Positions 16,843 to 26,694 are shown, counted from the first letter of the stretch. The stretch is 64,000 bases of DNA from an uncultured Acetatifactor sp. (GCA_910584235.1 CAJTZD010000010.1:39838-103837), one strand, 5' to 3'. Numbers and translations: made by a program. Notes: generated from the sequence alone by a model not told the origin.

Positions 16843-19035
16843 ATGAGAGACAGAGAAAAAGCAAGACAGAGGGCCCATGAGCTGGTCGGTCAGATGACGC
16901 TGGAGGAGAAAGCCTCCCAGCTGCGCTACGATGCTCCGGCGATTCCAAGGCTGGGCGTGCCGGCCTACAACTGGTGGAATGAGGGTCTGCACGGCGTGGC
17001 CAGGGCGGGCGTGGCCACCAGCTTTCCCCAGGCTATCGGTATGGCGGCGGCTTTCGACGCGGAGCTGGTAAAGGAAATGGGGCATGTCACCGCCGTGGAG
17101 GGCCGGGCGAAATACAATGCCGCCAGCGCCCGGGGAGACCGGGATATCTATAAGGGGCTGACTTTCTGGTCGCCCAATATCAACATTTTCAGGGATCCCA
17201 GATGGGGCAGGGGACATGAGACCTATGGGGAGGACCCGTATCTGACCGGAGAACTGGGGGCGGCCTATGTAAAAGGCATGCAGGGGGACGGAGAATATAT
17301 GATGGCCGCGGCGTGCGCCAAGCATTTCGCGGTCCATTCCGGACCCGAGGCCCTGCGGCACAAATTTAACGCCGAAGTATCTGAAAAGGATCTCCGGGAG
17401 ACATATCTGCCCGCCTTTGAGAAGCTGGTGAAAGAGGCGGAAGTGGAAGCGGTGATGGGCGCCTACAACAGGACCAACGGGGAGCCCTGCTGCGGCAGCA
17501 AAATGCTGATGCAGGACATCCTGAGAGGGGAATGGGGCTTCCGGGGGCATTATGTCTCCGACTGCTGGGCCATCCGGGATTTCCACGAGAACCATATGGT
17601 CACGGACACGGCGGAGGAGTCGGCGGCCCTGGCTTTAAAATGCGGCTGCGACGTAAACTGCGGCATTACATACCTGCACCTGCTGAAAGCCTGTCAGGAC
17701 GGGCTGGTCACCGAGGAGGAGATAGGACGGGCGGCAGAGAGACTGTTTACCACCAGGTTCCTCTTAGGACTGTTCGACGAGACAGAGTATGACAAGATCG
17801 GCTATGACCGGATTGAGTGTAAAGAACATCTGGAAACCGCCGCCCGGGCCACGGCGGAGAGCCTGGTGCTGTTAAAGAACAACGGTATCCTGCCCCTGGA
17901 CAAAAAAGCCATAAAGACGGTGGGCGTCATCGGGCCTAACGCGGACAGCCGCTCCGCCCTCATCGGCAATTACCATGGAACCTCCTCCAGATATATCACG
18001 GTACTGGAGGGAATCCAGGACTATGTGCAGGAGGACGTAAGGGTCTATTATTCAGAGGGCTGCCATTTGTTTGGGGAAAAGGTGGAGGGCCTGGCATGGC
18101 GGCAGGACCGGATCAGCGAAGCGGTGAGCGTGGCGAAAAACAGCGATGTAGTCATCCTGTGTCTGGGACTGGACGAGACCCTGGAGGGGGAAGAGGGAGA
18201 CGCCGGAAACGGGTATGCCTCCGGAGACAAGGTAGATTTGGCGCTTCCCCAGGTGCAGCGGGAGCTGGCGGAAGCGGTGCTGCAGGTGGGAAAGCCGGTG
18301 GTGCTGTTAAATATGACAGGCAGCGCCATGGACTTAAGGTATTTCCAGGAGCATGCGGACGCGGTGCTGCAGGTGTGGTATCCCGGGGCCAGGGGCGGAA
18401 AAGTCGTGGCGAAAGCGCTCTTTGGAGAGATTTCCCCCTCCGGTAAGCTGCCGGTTACATTCTACAACAGCGCGGACGAGCTGCCGGCGTTTGAGGAGTA
18501 TTCCATGAAAGGGAGAACCTACCGGTATTTCCAGGGAAAGCCGCTGTATCCCTTCGGATATGGCCTGACCTACGGGGACGTGGCTGTGGAAAGCGCGGAG
18601 TGCGGCGGACACAGCTGGGAAGCCGGGACAGACGGGAAAAACGGGACTTTTGAAGATGGGAAAATAGTCGAATGGGCGCAGGAAACTTTAAAGACGGCGA
18701 TGTTTGAGGATATGACGGTAAGCGTTACGCTTTCAAACAAAAGCAATGTGGCTACGGGCGAAGTCGTTCAGGTATACGTGAAATATCTGGATGGGGAAGA
18801 CGCGGCGCCAAATGGATCCCTTGCCGCCTTTGAGAGAGTCTTCCTTTCCGGCGGGGAGCGCAAAAGCGTGGCGGTCAGGATAGGGAAAGAGCGCTTTGCC
18901 GTCATAGATAAGGAGGGCAGGAAGACGGAACCGGGCGGACGCTTCCTGGTCAGCATAGGCCTGGGGCAGCCGGACGAAAGGACCAGGGAACTGACCGGGA
19001 AAGAAAATATTCTCTTTGTTTGCGAGAGGGGCTGA
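16843..19035 (+). CDS. Glycoside hydrolase family 3 protein (beta-glucosidase/beta-xylosidase type)
   Basis: A 730-residue GH3 enzyme: N-terminal barrel with YNWWNEGLHGVARAG, FRDPRWGRGHETYGEDPYL and the KHFAVHSGPE motif; nucleophile Asp240 in YVSDCW; a C-terminal alpha/beta sandwich (GVIGPNAD, LCLGLDETLEGEEGD); and a fibronectin III-like tail from about residue 590. The overall pattern is closest to beta-xylosidase/arabinofuranosidase members. There is no signal peptide, so it probably cleaves imported oligosaccharides. The start at 16843 has GGAGG 7 nt upstream; the in-frame ATG at 16753 has none and lies before the likely -10 (TACAAT, 16792-16797). First gene of a glycan block with GH105 and an AraC sensor. 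Confidence 0.88.
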   Translation: MRDREKARQRAHELVGQMTLEEKASQLRYDAPAIPRLGVPAYNWWNEGLHGVARAGVATSFPQAIGMAAAFDAELVKEMGHVTAVEGRAKYNAASARGDRDIYKGLTFWSPNINIFRDPRWGRGHETYGEDPYLTGELGAAYVKGMQGDGEYMMAAACAKHFAVHSGPEALRHKFNAEVSEKDLRETYLPAFEKLVKEAEVEAVMGAYNRTNGEPCCGSKMLMQDILRGEWGFRGHYVSDCWAIRDFHENHMVTDTAEESAALALKCGCDVNCGITYLHLLKACQDGLVTEEEIGRAAERLFTTRFLLGLFDETEYDKIGYDRIECKEHLETAARATAESLVLLKNNGILPLDKKAIKTVGVIGPNADSRSALIGNYHGTSSRYITVLEGIQDYVQEDVRVYYSEGCHLFGEKVEGLAWRQDRISEAVSVAKNSDVVILCLGLDETLEGEEGDAGNGYASGDKVDLALPQVQRELAEAVLQVGKPVVLLNMTGSAMDLRYFQEHADAVLQVWYPGARGGKVVAKALFGEISPSGKLPVTFYNSADELPAFEEYSMKGRTYRYFQGKPLYPFGYGLTYGDVAVESAECGGHSWEAGTDGKNGTFEDGKIVEWAQETLKTAMFEDMTVSVTLSNKSNVATGEVVQVYVKYLDGEDAAPNGSLAAFERVFLSGGERKSVAVRIGKERFAVIDKEGRKTEPGGRFLVSIGLGQPDERTRELTGKENILFVCERG

Positions 19036-19103
19036 AGCAAAGGAAGACGCCCAGTGGGATCGCCGGCGTTCTGCCAGCGAAATCGGATCATGCAATTTAT
19101 TGG

Positions 19104-19131
19104 CTCCTGTCCCGGCTTGTGCCGGGGCAGG
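19104..19131 (+). terminator. Hairpin after the GH3 gene
   Basis: CCTG-n-CCCGGC (19106-19116) pairs with GCCGGG-n-CAGG (19121-19131) around TTGT. The T run is poor, so it may be an attenuator or processing hairpin rather than a full terminator. Confidence 0.4.
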
Positions 19132-19263
19132 GGCTTTGTCTTATGCGTTCACAATTTTGTATTTCCATAAGCTGGCGGTCACGGCAAAAAAATGCTATTG
19201 CCGGAATCGGAGCCTCCACGGTAAAATGAAAGAACAAGATCCGAAGAGGAGGCGGCGACGCGA

Positions 19264-20277
19264 ATGATATCAATAGCGGATTTGAAAGAACGGATGGAGA
19301 GAGTCAATGATTACTGGATTGCGCAAAATCCGGAGCCGGGGAACTGCGCCTGGGAGAGGGCGGCGTATTTTTTGGGGAACATGGCGGCCATAGAGGTGCT
19401 GAAGAAGCCACGGTACCTGGAATACGCAGTGGAGTGGGCACAGGCAAACCACTGGAATTTCTATGACAATGCCGCTCATTGTACCGTCAATGCGGACAAT
19501 GTAAGCTGCGGCGAAACCTATCTGGACCTGATGGAGAACTACGGAATTCTGGGAAAAATGGAGCATATCAGGGCCACCATGGAATGGACAGCCTCCGATC
19601 CCCACAATGATTACTGGTGGTGGGTGGACACTATGTACATGGCGCTGCACTTCTATAACCGGATGGGGCTGCTCCTGGAAGACGACAGACTGATAGACAA
19701 GGCGTACCGACTGTACCTGAATGCAAAGGAAGAGAGACACTTGTACGACAGGGAGGAAAAACTGTGGTTTCGGGACGAAAACTTCCTGCCGGAAATTGCC
19801 AGAACAGCCGGCGGAAGAAAGGTATTCTGGGCCAGGGGCAACGGCTGGGTGTTCGCGGGGCTGGCCAGGACGCTGAGGACGCTTCCGCCGGAGCAGAAAT
19901 ATTACAGGGAATACAGAGAGGTTTTCACAGGCATGGCGCAGGCCCTGGAAAAATGCCAGTGCGGGGACGGCCTCTGGCGCACCAGCCTGCTGGAGCCGGA
20001 GGAATATCCCATGCCGGAGACCTCGGGAACGGTGCTGACGGTGCTGGGAATGGTCATCGGGGTCCGGCTGGGGATTTTGCCGGAACGATACATGGAGTGC
20101 GCCCTGCGGGGGTTCGACGCATTGAACAGGGAGGCGGTGGAGGCGTCCGGCCGGATAGGCTGGGTGCAGGTGGTGGCGCTGAAGCCGGGGCCTGTGAAAA
20201 AGGAGGATTCCAACGACTATGCGGTAGGGACATATCTGCTGGTGTGCAGGGAGCTGATTGCCTATTTTTCCCGATAG
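19264..20277 (+). CDS. Glycoside hydrolase family 105 (unsaturated glucuronyl/galacturonyl hydrolase)
   Basis: A 337-residue (alpha/alpha)6 enzyme resembling Bacillus YteR. Motifs are CAWERAAYFLGNMAAIEV, CGETYLDL, WWWVDTMYMAL with candidate catalytic Asp122, ARGNGWVFAGLARTL and PETSGTVLTVLGM. GH105 enzymes use a vinyl-ether hydration to remove the unsaturated uronic acid left by pectin (rhamnogalacturonan) or other lyases. No signal peptide is present, so it is cytoplasmic. GGAGG lies 11 nt before the ATG. It is 34 nt before the AraC sensor gene and 229 bp after GH3. This points to pectin-side-chain or glucuronoxylan-like substrates for the block. Confidence 0.85.
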   Translation: MISIADLKERMERVNDYWIAQNPEPGNCAWERAAYFLGNMAAIEVLKKPRYLEYAVEWAQANHWNFYDNAAHCTVNADNVSCGETYLDLMENYGILGKMEHIRATMEWTASDPHNDYWWWVDTMYMALHFYNRMGLLLEDDRLIDKAYRLYLNAKEERHLYDREEKLWFRDENFLPEIARTAGGRKVFWARGNGWVFAGLARTLRTLPPEQKYYREYREVFTGMAQALEKCQCGDGLWRTSLLEPEEYPMPETSGTVLTVLGMVIGVRLGILPERYMECALRGFDALNREAVEASGRIGWVQVVALKPGPVKKEDSNDYAVGTYLLVCRELIAYFSR

Positions 20278-20310
20278 AAAGCTTCCGCACTTTTTTACAG
20301 GAAAGAGAGC

Positions 20311-22155
20311 ATGAGAATTAAAAAGTACAAATATCTGATTCGTTTGATTGTGAGTATCCTGCTGGCGCTGACCGTCGCCATTGTGACAGTGTTTTCATTT
20401 CTCTGGACGCACGCCTTTGAGGAAATCAGGAAAGGGAATGAGGTCTATTACGATAAGCTTGCGGATTCCTTTCTGCGGGATTTCACCATGGAGATAGACA
20501 GCCTGCGGAAACATGCGGCAGCGCTGAGCGTGGACAGCAGGTATGAGGAAAGCGCGTTCTGGCTGGGCGTGGAAAACTATCGGAAAAATGCCTACTGGTA
20601 CCTGGAGGCAGTGTCTGAAATGAAGAACAAATATGCCGCCCACAATGCCGGCGACTGCGGGATTTATTATTATGAGACAGACAGTGTGATTACCAAAGGC
20701 TCCAAACAGACCCTGGACCAGTTCCTGAAAAACAGTTTGCAGGTGACGGGGGAGCGGGAGGAGGCTCTTCGGGCTTACTTTTCCCGGGAGAACTATCAAT
20801 TTCTGAAATTGGTCTTTGGCACCACCAATACACAGGAGGATATAGGCGGGAAATTCCTGGTGGGATACTGCACAGTGCTGGGAAAGAATAGAGACAGCGT
20901 CATGATTTTTTACCAGATTGCGCCGGACGACCTGGGGGACATGCTGAATCTGTCCTATGGGGCGGAGGGGGTCTGGCTGTATGTGACGGAGCAGGGCGGA
21001 GATCAAATCTACCTGGCGGGCAATCCCACGGGAAGCGCGGTGGAGAATGTATTTCCCCTGGAAGCCCGGGAGAGGAACGTCTCCGGAACAAGGCAGAAAG
21101 TGCTCTATCAAAAGGACAGCGCTTCCCTCCCTCTGTCTTTTGCGGTCTATCTCACCGACGAATCTCTTCAGAATAATATCGTGGCATTCTATCATGATAT
21201 GAAGAAGCTGATTTTTATCATGATATTTCTGGTCATCGGCATCTGTGTGGTGGCGCTGTACGCGGAATATAAGCCTATGTACCGGATACTGGCCCAGCTT
21301 GAGGAGGATGAGGCGGATGAATTTACCATGATACAGAGCGCTCTGAACAACCGGCGGGCCATCATACAGGAGCAGGAGCTGCTGATTACGGATTTGCTCA
21401 TCAAGCATCTGATTTACGGGGTGCCGGTGGGGCGGGAGAGGCTTAACAAACTGGGGGTGAAAGTGTCAGGGGGCTTTTACTGCGCCTATGTGCTGGTGGG
21501 GCATATTCTGCTGGCGGGAGAGGTGGAGGAGATGACAGAGGAGCTGGAGGAGAGGTTCCGGGTGCGGCTGTTTGTCATCGACATTCAGGAGGAGAACAGT
21601 AACGTCCTCATTGCGTTCCTGAAAAGCGCCGAGACCAAAGACACGGAGCAGTGGCTGCAGGACTGGGTGCACGGCCGTTTGGGGGAGGACTGTAAGCTGT
21701 ATCCCGGCAAGGTGGTGGATCAGCTGGACGAGATCCGCTCCAGCTTTCTGCATTGCTATGAAAAAAGAAACGAGTACGAAGCGGCGCAAAAGGCCATGAA
21801 GGCGGATCAGGAGGCCCTGGAAAGGAAAGAGGTGCGGCAGAAGAAGCTGAATGAGGAGATTCTGGCGTATCTGGAGCTCCATTACCGGGATGTGGATTTG
21901 AGCCAGACTCAGGTGGCGGACGCTTTCCGGATATCCAGCTATACCTTGAGCAGGATGTTCAAGACCCAGATCGGGGTGGGCTTTACGGAATATGTAAATT
22001 TCAAACGACTGGAATACGCAAAGGAGCTTCTGCTGACCACGGGCTATTCTGTCCATGAGATAGCGTTTCTGGCGGGATATGCCAATGACAATTATTTTTC
22101 CAGGATATTTAAGGCCAATGTGGGGATGTCCCCCACCGCGTTTCGGGAGAAGTAG
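20311..22155 (+). CDS. Membrane-anchored AraC-family sensor-regulator
   Basis: A 614-residue single-chain sensor. It has a membrane helix at residues 12-33, an extracytoplasmic domain of about 260 residues, a second helix at about 297-320, a cytoplasmic linker, and an AraC-type double helix-turn-helix at about 515-614 (ISSYTLSRMFKTQIGVGF, HEIAFLAGYANDNYFSRIFK). It joins a YesM-like sensor half to a YesN-like output half without kinase or receiver domains, so DNA binding would occur at the membrane. The neighbours (GH105 upstream, sugar permeases downstream) suggest it senses the oligosaccharide and activates the transporter. A terminator-like hairpin follows at 22188-22229. Confidence 0.88.
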   Translation: MRIKKYKYLIRLIVSILLALTVAIVTVFSFLWTHAFEEIRKGNEVYYDKLADSFLRDFTMEIDSLRKHAAALSVDSRYEESAFWLGVENYRKNAYWYLEAVSEMKNKYAAHNAGDCGIYYYETDSVITKGSKQTLDQFLKNSLQVTGEREEALRAYFSRENYQFLKLVFGTTNTQEDIGGKFLVGYCTVLGKNRDSVMIFYQIAPDDLGDMLNLSYGAEGVWLYVTEQGGDQIYLAGNPTGSAVENVFPLEARERNVSGTRQKVLYQKDSASLPLSFAVYLTDESLQNNIVAFYHDMKKLIFIMIFLVIGICVVALYAEYKPMYRILAQLEEDEADEFTMIQSALNNRRAIIQEQELLITDLLIKHLIYGVPVGRERLNKLGVKVSGGFYCAYVLVGHILLAGEVEEMTEELEERFRVRLFVIDIQEENSNVLIAFLKSAETKDTEQWLQDWVHGRLGEDCKLYPGKVVDQLDEIRSSFLHCYEKRNEYEAAQKAMKADQEALERKEVRQKKLNEEILAYLELHYRDVDLSQTQVADAFRISSYTLSRMFKTQIGVGFTEYVNFKRLEYAKELLLTTGYSVHEIAFLAGYANDNYFSRIFKANVGMSPTAFREK

Positions 22156-22187
22156 GAAATTGGAACAAAACGGATAAAAGCATAGGA

Positions 22188-22229
22188 GCGGTCCCGGGGT
22201 GTGCGGCAGCATCCCGGGGCTGTTTTTTT
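22188..22229 (+). terminator. Rho-independent terminator after the AraC sensor gene
   Basis: CCCGGG (22193-22198) pairs with CCCGGG (22213-22218), extended by AGC/GCT, and is followed by a run of seven T (to 22229). Confidence 0.7.
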
Positions 22230-22306
22230 GCACTGGGGCCTGTAAATGAAAGATTCATTATTTTGCATTGGGCAAAAAGCGGCAGAAAAGCAAAAAAGTC
22301 CTCTTG

Positions 22307-22337
22307 AATTTAGTTATTTCACATAATAAATTTAGTT
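22307..22337 (+). promoter_or_regulatory. Direct repeat, likely AraC operator for the permease operon
   Basis: AATTTAGTT occurs at 22307-22315 and 22329-22337, spaced 22 bp (two helical turns), 50 bp before the permease ATG. No good -35/-10 pair is visible around it, as expected for an activator-dependent promoter. Confidence 0.5.
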
Positions 22338-22385
22338 TACAAACGCAAAAGAAATGCAGCATGGAGAAAGGGATGGGAAAGGCGT

Positions 22386-23327
22386 ATGAAGAAAAAAGAA
22401 AAACGGACAGGGGTACCGGCTTCAGGACTGAAACTGCGTACCCGGATATGGAGGCACAGGGAGTATTATCTGTTTTTGCTGCCGGCAGTGGTGTATGCGG
22501 TTATATTCTGCTACGCGCCCATGTACGGCCTGCAGATTGCCTTTAAGGACTACAAGGTCTCTTTGGGAGTGTCGGGGAGCCCCTGGGTGGGCCTGCGGAA
22601 TTTCACGGATTTTTTCCAGGGGTATTATTTCTGGAATTTGATACGGAACACGCTGGTATTGTCCCTGTATTCGCTGATTGCCGGATTTCCCATACCCATT
22701 TTAGTGGCGCTGATTCTCAACGAGCTGAAGCCGGGATTCAAAAAGGTGACCCAGACCGTGCTCTATGCCCCTCACTTTATTTCCACTGTGGTCGTCATCG
22801 GTATGATTACCATTTTCTTTTCTCCCTCCATGGGGGTGGTCAATACCCTGCTGAACGGTCTGGGGCTGGACAGTATTTATTTTATGGGGAATCCGAAATA
22901 CTTCCGGCATCTGTATGTGTGGTCCGGGGTCTGGCAGGGGATGGGATGGGGCGCCATCATCTATCTGGCGGCCTTGGCCGGGGTAGACCCGGGGCTCCAT
23001 GAGGCGGCGTCCATCGACGGCGCTTCCAGAATCCAGCGGATTCTTCATATCAACATTCCCTGCATCATGCCTACCATTATCATTATGCTGATTCTCCAGG
23101 TGGGACGCATCGCCTCGGTGGGGTATGAAAAGGTGTATCTGATGCAGAACGAGCTGAATATGGAGGTGGCGGAGGTCATATCCACCTATGTATACAAGCG
23201 GGGCCTTATCAACAACAATTACAGCTTTTCCACGGCGGTGGGGCTGTTCAACAATGTGGTGAACGTGATTCTGGTATTGACTGCCAATCAGATTTCCAAA
23301 AAATGCAGCGACACCAGTCTGTTTTAG
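22386..23327 (+). CDS. Sugar ABC transporter permease, LplB type
   Basis: A 313-residue membrane protein with six helices and the EAA loop EAASIDGASRIQRILHINIP, which docks the ATPase. The YAPMYGLQIAFKDYKVSLG segment after the first helix is characteristic of LplB/YtcP-system permeases that import oligosaccharides of plant polysaccharides. The N-terminus is basic and cytoplasmic. It is followed 29 nt later by the second permease and then by the binding lipoprotein; no ATPase gene is present, so a shared MsmK-type ATPase is presumably encoded elsewhere. Regulation is probably by the upstream membrane AraC protein through the direct repeat at 22307-22337. Confidence 0.9.
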   Translation: MKKKEKRTGVPASGLKLRTRIWRHREYYLFLLPAVVYAVIFCYAPMYGLQIAFKDYKVSLGVSGSPWVGLRNFTDFFQGYYFWNLIRNTLVLSLYSLIAGFPIPILVALILNELKPGFKKVTQTVLYAPHFISTVVVIGMITIFFSPSMGVVNTLLNGLGLDSIYFMGNPKYFRHLYVWSGVWQGMGWGAIIYLAALAGVDPGLHEAASIDGASRIQRILHINIPCIMPTIIIMLILQVGRIASVGYEKVYLMQNELNMEVAEVISTYVYKRGLINNNYSFSTAVGLFNNVVNVILVLTANQISKKCSDTSLF

Positions 23328-23356
23328 GAAAGCCGGGTAGCGCAAGGGGTGTAAGG

Positions 23357-24232
23357 ATGAAGAAAAAAAGAATTTCGTTATTTGATGTGCTGATGCATGT
23401 GCTGGGTGCAGCGCTGTTGGTTATGGTATTGTATCCCCTGATTCTGATTGTATCCTGCTCCGTCAGCGATCCCCAGCTGGTGGCTACAGGGCAGGTGCTG
23501 TTGTTCCCCAAAGGCATTACCTTTGACGGGTACAGGCAGATTTTGAAAAATAAAGACATTCTCATAGGCTATGGGAATACGATTTTTTACACCGTGGCGG
23601 GAACCCTGATCAATCTGGCGGTTACGGTGCCGGCCGGCTATGCGCTGACGAAGAAAACCTTACCGGGAGGAAAGATATGCATGAGCTTTTTCCTGTTTAT
23701 CATGTATTTCTCCGGAGGGCTGATTCCCACGTTTCTGGTGGTAAAGGGACTGGGGCTTTACAATACCAGATGGGTGCTTTTGGTGCTGGGCGCCTATAAT
23801 ACATACAACTGCATTATCTGCAGAACCTTTTTCGACTCCATGCCAAAAGAGCTGGAGGAGGCGGCGGTGATAGACGGCTGTTCCGTCACAGGTACTTTCT
23901 TTAAGGTAGTGCTGCCCTTGTCAAAGGCCCTGATGGGGGTTATGGTTTTGTACTTTGCGGTGGGGCACTGGAACGCCTACTTCGACGCGCTGATTTATAT
24001 CAAGGACGACGCCATGCAGCCTCTGCAGGTGTTCCTAAGGAGAATCCTGATTCTGGCCCAGCAGCAGGCCAACATGGAGGAGGCGGCGGAATATGCCCAG
24101 TCTCTGGCCAATTTGGAGGCGCTGATCCGCTATGCGGTTATTGTGGTTTCTTCTTTGCCGCTGCTGATTGTATACCCTTTTTTGCAGAAGTATTTTGACA
24201 AGGGTGTGATGATCGGCTCGGTAAAGGGTTAA
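23357..24232 (+). CDS. Sugar ABC transporter permease, YtcP type
   Basis: A 291-residue partner permease with six predicted helices and EAA loop EAAVIDGCSVTGTFFKVVLP. The C-terminus QKYFDKGVMIGSVKG is typical of the YtcP family. The start at 23357 follows a G-rich ribosome site; the open frame extends back to 23303 but overlaps the previous gene without a good site. Forms the membrane channel with the LplB-type protein. A short hairpin (GCCAC-n5-GTGGC, about 24250-24264) lies before the next gene. Confidence 0.9.
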   Translation: MKKKRISLFDVLMHVLGAALLVMVLYPLILIVSCSVSDPQLVATGQVLLFPKGITFDGYRQILKNKDILIGYGNTIFYTVAGTLINLAVTVPAGYALTKKTLPGGKICMSFFLFIMYFSGGLIPTFLVVKGLGLYNTRWVLLVLGAYNTYNCIICRTFFDSMPKELEEAAVIDGCSVTGTFFKVVLPLSKALMGVMVLYFAVGHWNAYFDALIYIKDDAMQPLQVFLRRILILAQQQANMEEAAEYAQSLANLEALIRYAVIVVSSLPLLIVYPFLQKYFDKGVMIGSVKG

Positions 24233-24280
24233 TAAAAGACTCAAAAAAGGGCCACCATATGTGGCAGAAAGGATGTCATT

Positions 24281-25972
24281 ATGAAAAAGAAAATGGTAGC
24301 GGTAGTTTTGGCGGCGGCTATGGCAGTGTCGCTGTGTGCCTGCGGCGGGAAGCCAGCACAGGACAGTGCAGGAGCCTCCGAATCGGAGAGCGGCCAGAAA
24401 GAGGGCAGCCAGGAGAAGAGCAGCGAGGGCGGTGAAGCGTCCCGGGAAGAGGCGTCGGAGCCTGCCCAGGGAGCGGTGCAGGAAGCCAAATATCCCATTG
24501 TGGAGGAACCGATTACGGTGAAAGGCCTGGTAGTGGGCAGGGATACTTCCGTGAGAAGCGATCGTTTGGTGTGGAATGCGGTGTCGGACATTACCGGAAT
24601 CAATATCGAATGGGAGTGTATCGACGCAGACGCGTTGGCCACTTACCTGGCGGGAGGGGACTGGCCGGACTTCATTCACTACAGTCTGGATTCCACCATG
24701 ATCAATGACTATGGAGTCATTGGCGGACGGTTTGTAAACTATCTGGATTACCTGGAGTACATGCCGAACCTGGTACAGACCTTTGAGGACTATCCGCTGG
24801 TAAGGGGCGCGGTCACCCAGATCAACGGTGAGATATACAGTCTGCCCGGGGTGGAGGTATCCGCAACCACTTCTTCCGCCAGACCCTATGTGAGAACCGA
24901 TGTATTGGAAGAAGCGGGGCTGCACCTTGAAGATATTAAGACAGTGGACGATTTCTATCATGCGCTGGTTACCCTGAAAGAGAAGAACGGAGAACCCAGT
25001 TTCATACCGTTCCTGGAGAATGACGAGTCCTACTGGGGCCCCATGCTTTTTGCCGCCTTTGGCACACTGACCAATATGAATTTTGACGACGACGGAAGCG
25101 GCAAGGTGATTTTCAACCGTACTTCGGAGCAGATGAAGCAGTACTATCTGTATATGAACAAGCTGTACGAGGAGGGGCTGATTCATCAGGAGTATCTGAC
25201 CTTAGACGGCGCCGTGAGGCTTGACCGCGCCCAGTCCGGCAAGGTGGCGTTCATCGGAAGCGGAGAGGGAAATTCCCTGCAGGCGACCGACTTTGCGGAC
25301 GGAGAGTTCCACCTGGACTGTATGGCGCCATTGACGTCAGAATTTGACGACACACAGGAAATTCTGGGGAAATCCATTTATTTTCCTGCCGGCGGTTTCT
25401 TCATGAATGCAGAGAGCGAATACATTGTAGAGATGTGCAAAATGTTCGACATCATGTATGCCACGGAGGAGGTAGTAGAGGGAAGCGGTCTGCTGGGACA
25501 GTCTTTCTGTTACGGAATTCTGGGCAAGGACTGGGACTTCGGACCGGAGGGGTCGGGTGTGTATGTTTTCCATTGTCCCGAGGAATATGACGGCGCTTTT
25601 ACCACTTATCAGTATGCCGAGGTGATATGGGACAATGCAGGGCGTGAGGATGCCCTGGCAGGGCTGGTAACGGAGACCGTGGGCAACAGCCGCGCCAGGC
25701 AGCTGGGATTTGTGAAAAACGTAATTCCTTATCAGTCGGATCTGTACTTTGCAGTGAGCCTGCTGAAGTTTACGGATGAGGAACAGCGGGTTCTGGACAA
25801 TAAGCTGGCGGATATCACCACTTATTATAAGGAGATGGAGGGCAAATTTATCACAGGCGTTACGGATATAGAGAACGGCTGGGAGGAATATTGCAGCACC
25901 CTGGAGAAGATGGGAGTTCCGGATGTGATTGATGTGTATCAGGCATCCTACGACAGGTGGAACGCGCAATAG
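24281..25972 (+). CDS. Extracellular solute-binding lipoprotein (LplA/YtcQ type)
   Basis: A 563-residue binding protein. Residues 1-21 form a lipoprotein signal ending LCAC (Cys21 likely lipidated), followed by a Ser/Glu-rich tether to about residue 65 and a family 1-type periplasmic fold. It captures oligosaccharides at the outer face of the membrane for the two upstream permeases. Large size (over 500 residues) is usual for the LplA/YtcQ group that accompanies YesM/AraC systems. It is the last gene of the transport operon; no clear terminator follows before the broken acyltransferase at 26026. Confidence 0.9.
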   Translation: MKKKMVAVVLAAAMAVSLCACGGKPAQDSAGASESESGQKEGSQEKSSEGGEASREEASEPAQGAVQEAKYPIVEEPITVKGLVVGRDTSVRSDRLVWNAVSDITGINIEWECIDADALATYLAGGDWPDFIHYSLDSTMINDYGVIGGRFVNYLDYLEYMPNLVQTFEDYPLVRGAVTQINGEIYSLPGVEVSATTSSARPYVRTDVLEEAGLHLEDIKTVDDFYHALVTLKEKNGEPSFIPFLENDESYWGPMLFAAFGTLTNMNFDDDGSGKVIFNRTSEQMKQYYLYMNKLYEEGLIHQEYLTLDGAVRLDRAQSGKVAFIGSGEGNSLQATDFADGEFHLDCMAPLTSEFDDTQEILGKSIYFPAGGFFMNAESEYIVEMCKMFDIMYATEEVVEGSGLLGQSFCYGILGKDWDFGPEGSGVYVFHCPEEYDGAFTTYQYAEVIWDNAGREDALAGLVTETVGNSRARQLGFVKNVIPYQSDLYFAVSLLKFTDEEQRVLDNKLADITTYYKEMEGKFITGVTDIENGWEEYCSTLEKMGVPDVIDVYQASYDRWNAQ

Positions 25973-26025
25973 CGCTATATGGGAACTGACTGTGTTTTCA
26001 TAATCTTGGGGCTGATGGCATATAA

Positions 26026-26694
26026 ATAGCGGAGACGGCAGTCATCCATGACGATGTTGAGATTGAGGAGGACGTTGTCATCCATGACTATGTAGTCATC
26101 TATTCGGGAACCGTGGTGAAAGCCGGGGCAGAACTGTATGACCATTGCGTTCTGGGAAAGCTTCCCACCTCTCCGGGGAGCACGGCCCGGACATACGGTT
26201 CAGAGTACGGAAAGACGGTAATTGGCGAGAACTGTATTCTGTGCCCGGGAGTGATCCTATACACGGGAACGACAATCGGGCACAACACGCTCCTTGGGGA
26301 TAACTGTTCTATCCGGGAGAAGTGCGAGGTTGGAGATTACTGCATCATCAGCCGGAATGTTTCGGTAAATTATGAGACCACCATCGGGAACCATACAAAG
26401 ATCATGGACAATTCCCATATTACCGGGAATATGAGGATTGGGAACCATGTATTCATCAGTGTCCTGGTTGCCTCCACGAACGACAATTCCATGGGCAGGG
26501 AAAGCGATGCGGCGGAGCGTCTCTCTGGCCCGGTAGTGGAAGACTATGCTACGATAGGGGCAGGGGCAAGCCTCTTGCCGGGAGTAGTAGTCGGAACAAA
26601 CGCCGTAGTTGGCGCCAGCGCACTGGTCACGAAAAACGTTCCTGCCGGTAAAGTCGTCATGGGCATTCCGGCCAGGGTAATCAGGGATATTTAA
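26026..26694 (+). pseudogene. Hexapeptide-repeat (LbetaH) acyltransferase lacking its normal start
   Basis: From 26026 the frame reads AETAVIHDDVEIEEDVVIHD and on through many isoleucine-rich hexapeptide repeats to the family ending ASALVTKNVPAGKVVMGIPA. This is a left-handed beta-helix acyl- or acetyltransferase of the sugar-O/N-acetyltransferase group. The in-frame stop TAA at 26023-26025 lies directly before the repeat region with no ATG after it; an ATG at 26016 leads to TAG in another frame. The first usable codon is GTG at 26113, inside the helix and without a ribosome site. The gene is probably 5'-truncated; an ATA start is a less likely alternative. It sits 53 nt after an unrelated transport operon. 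Confidence 0.6.

Noticed and set aside
19016..19267. Small genes between GH3 and GH105
   Set aside because: The two short frames overlap a hairpin, have no ribosome sites and show no conserved features.
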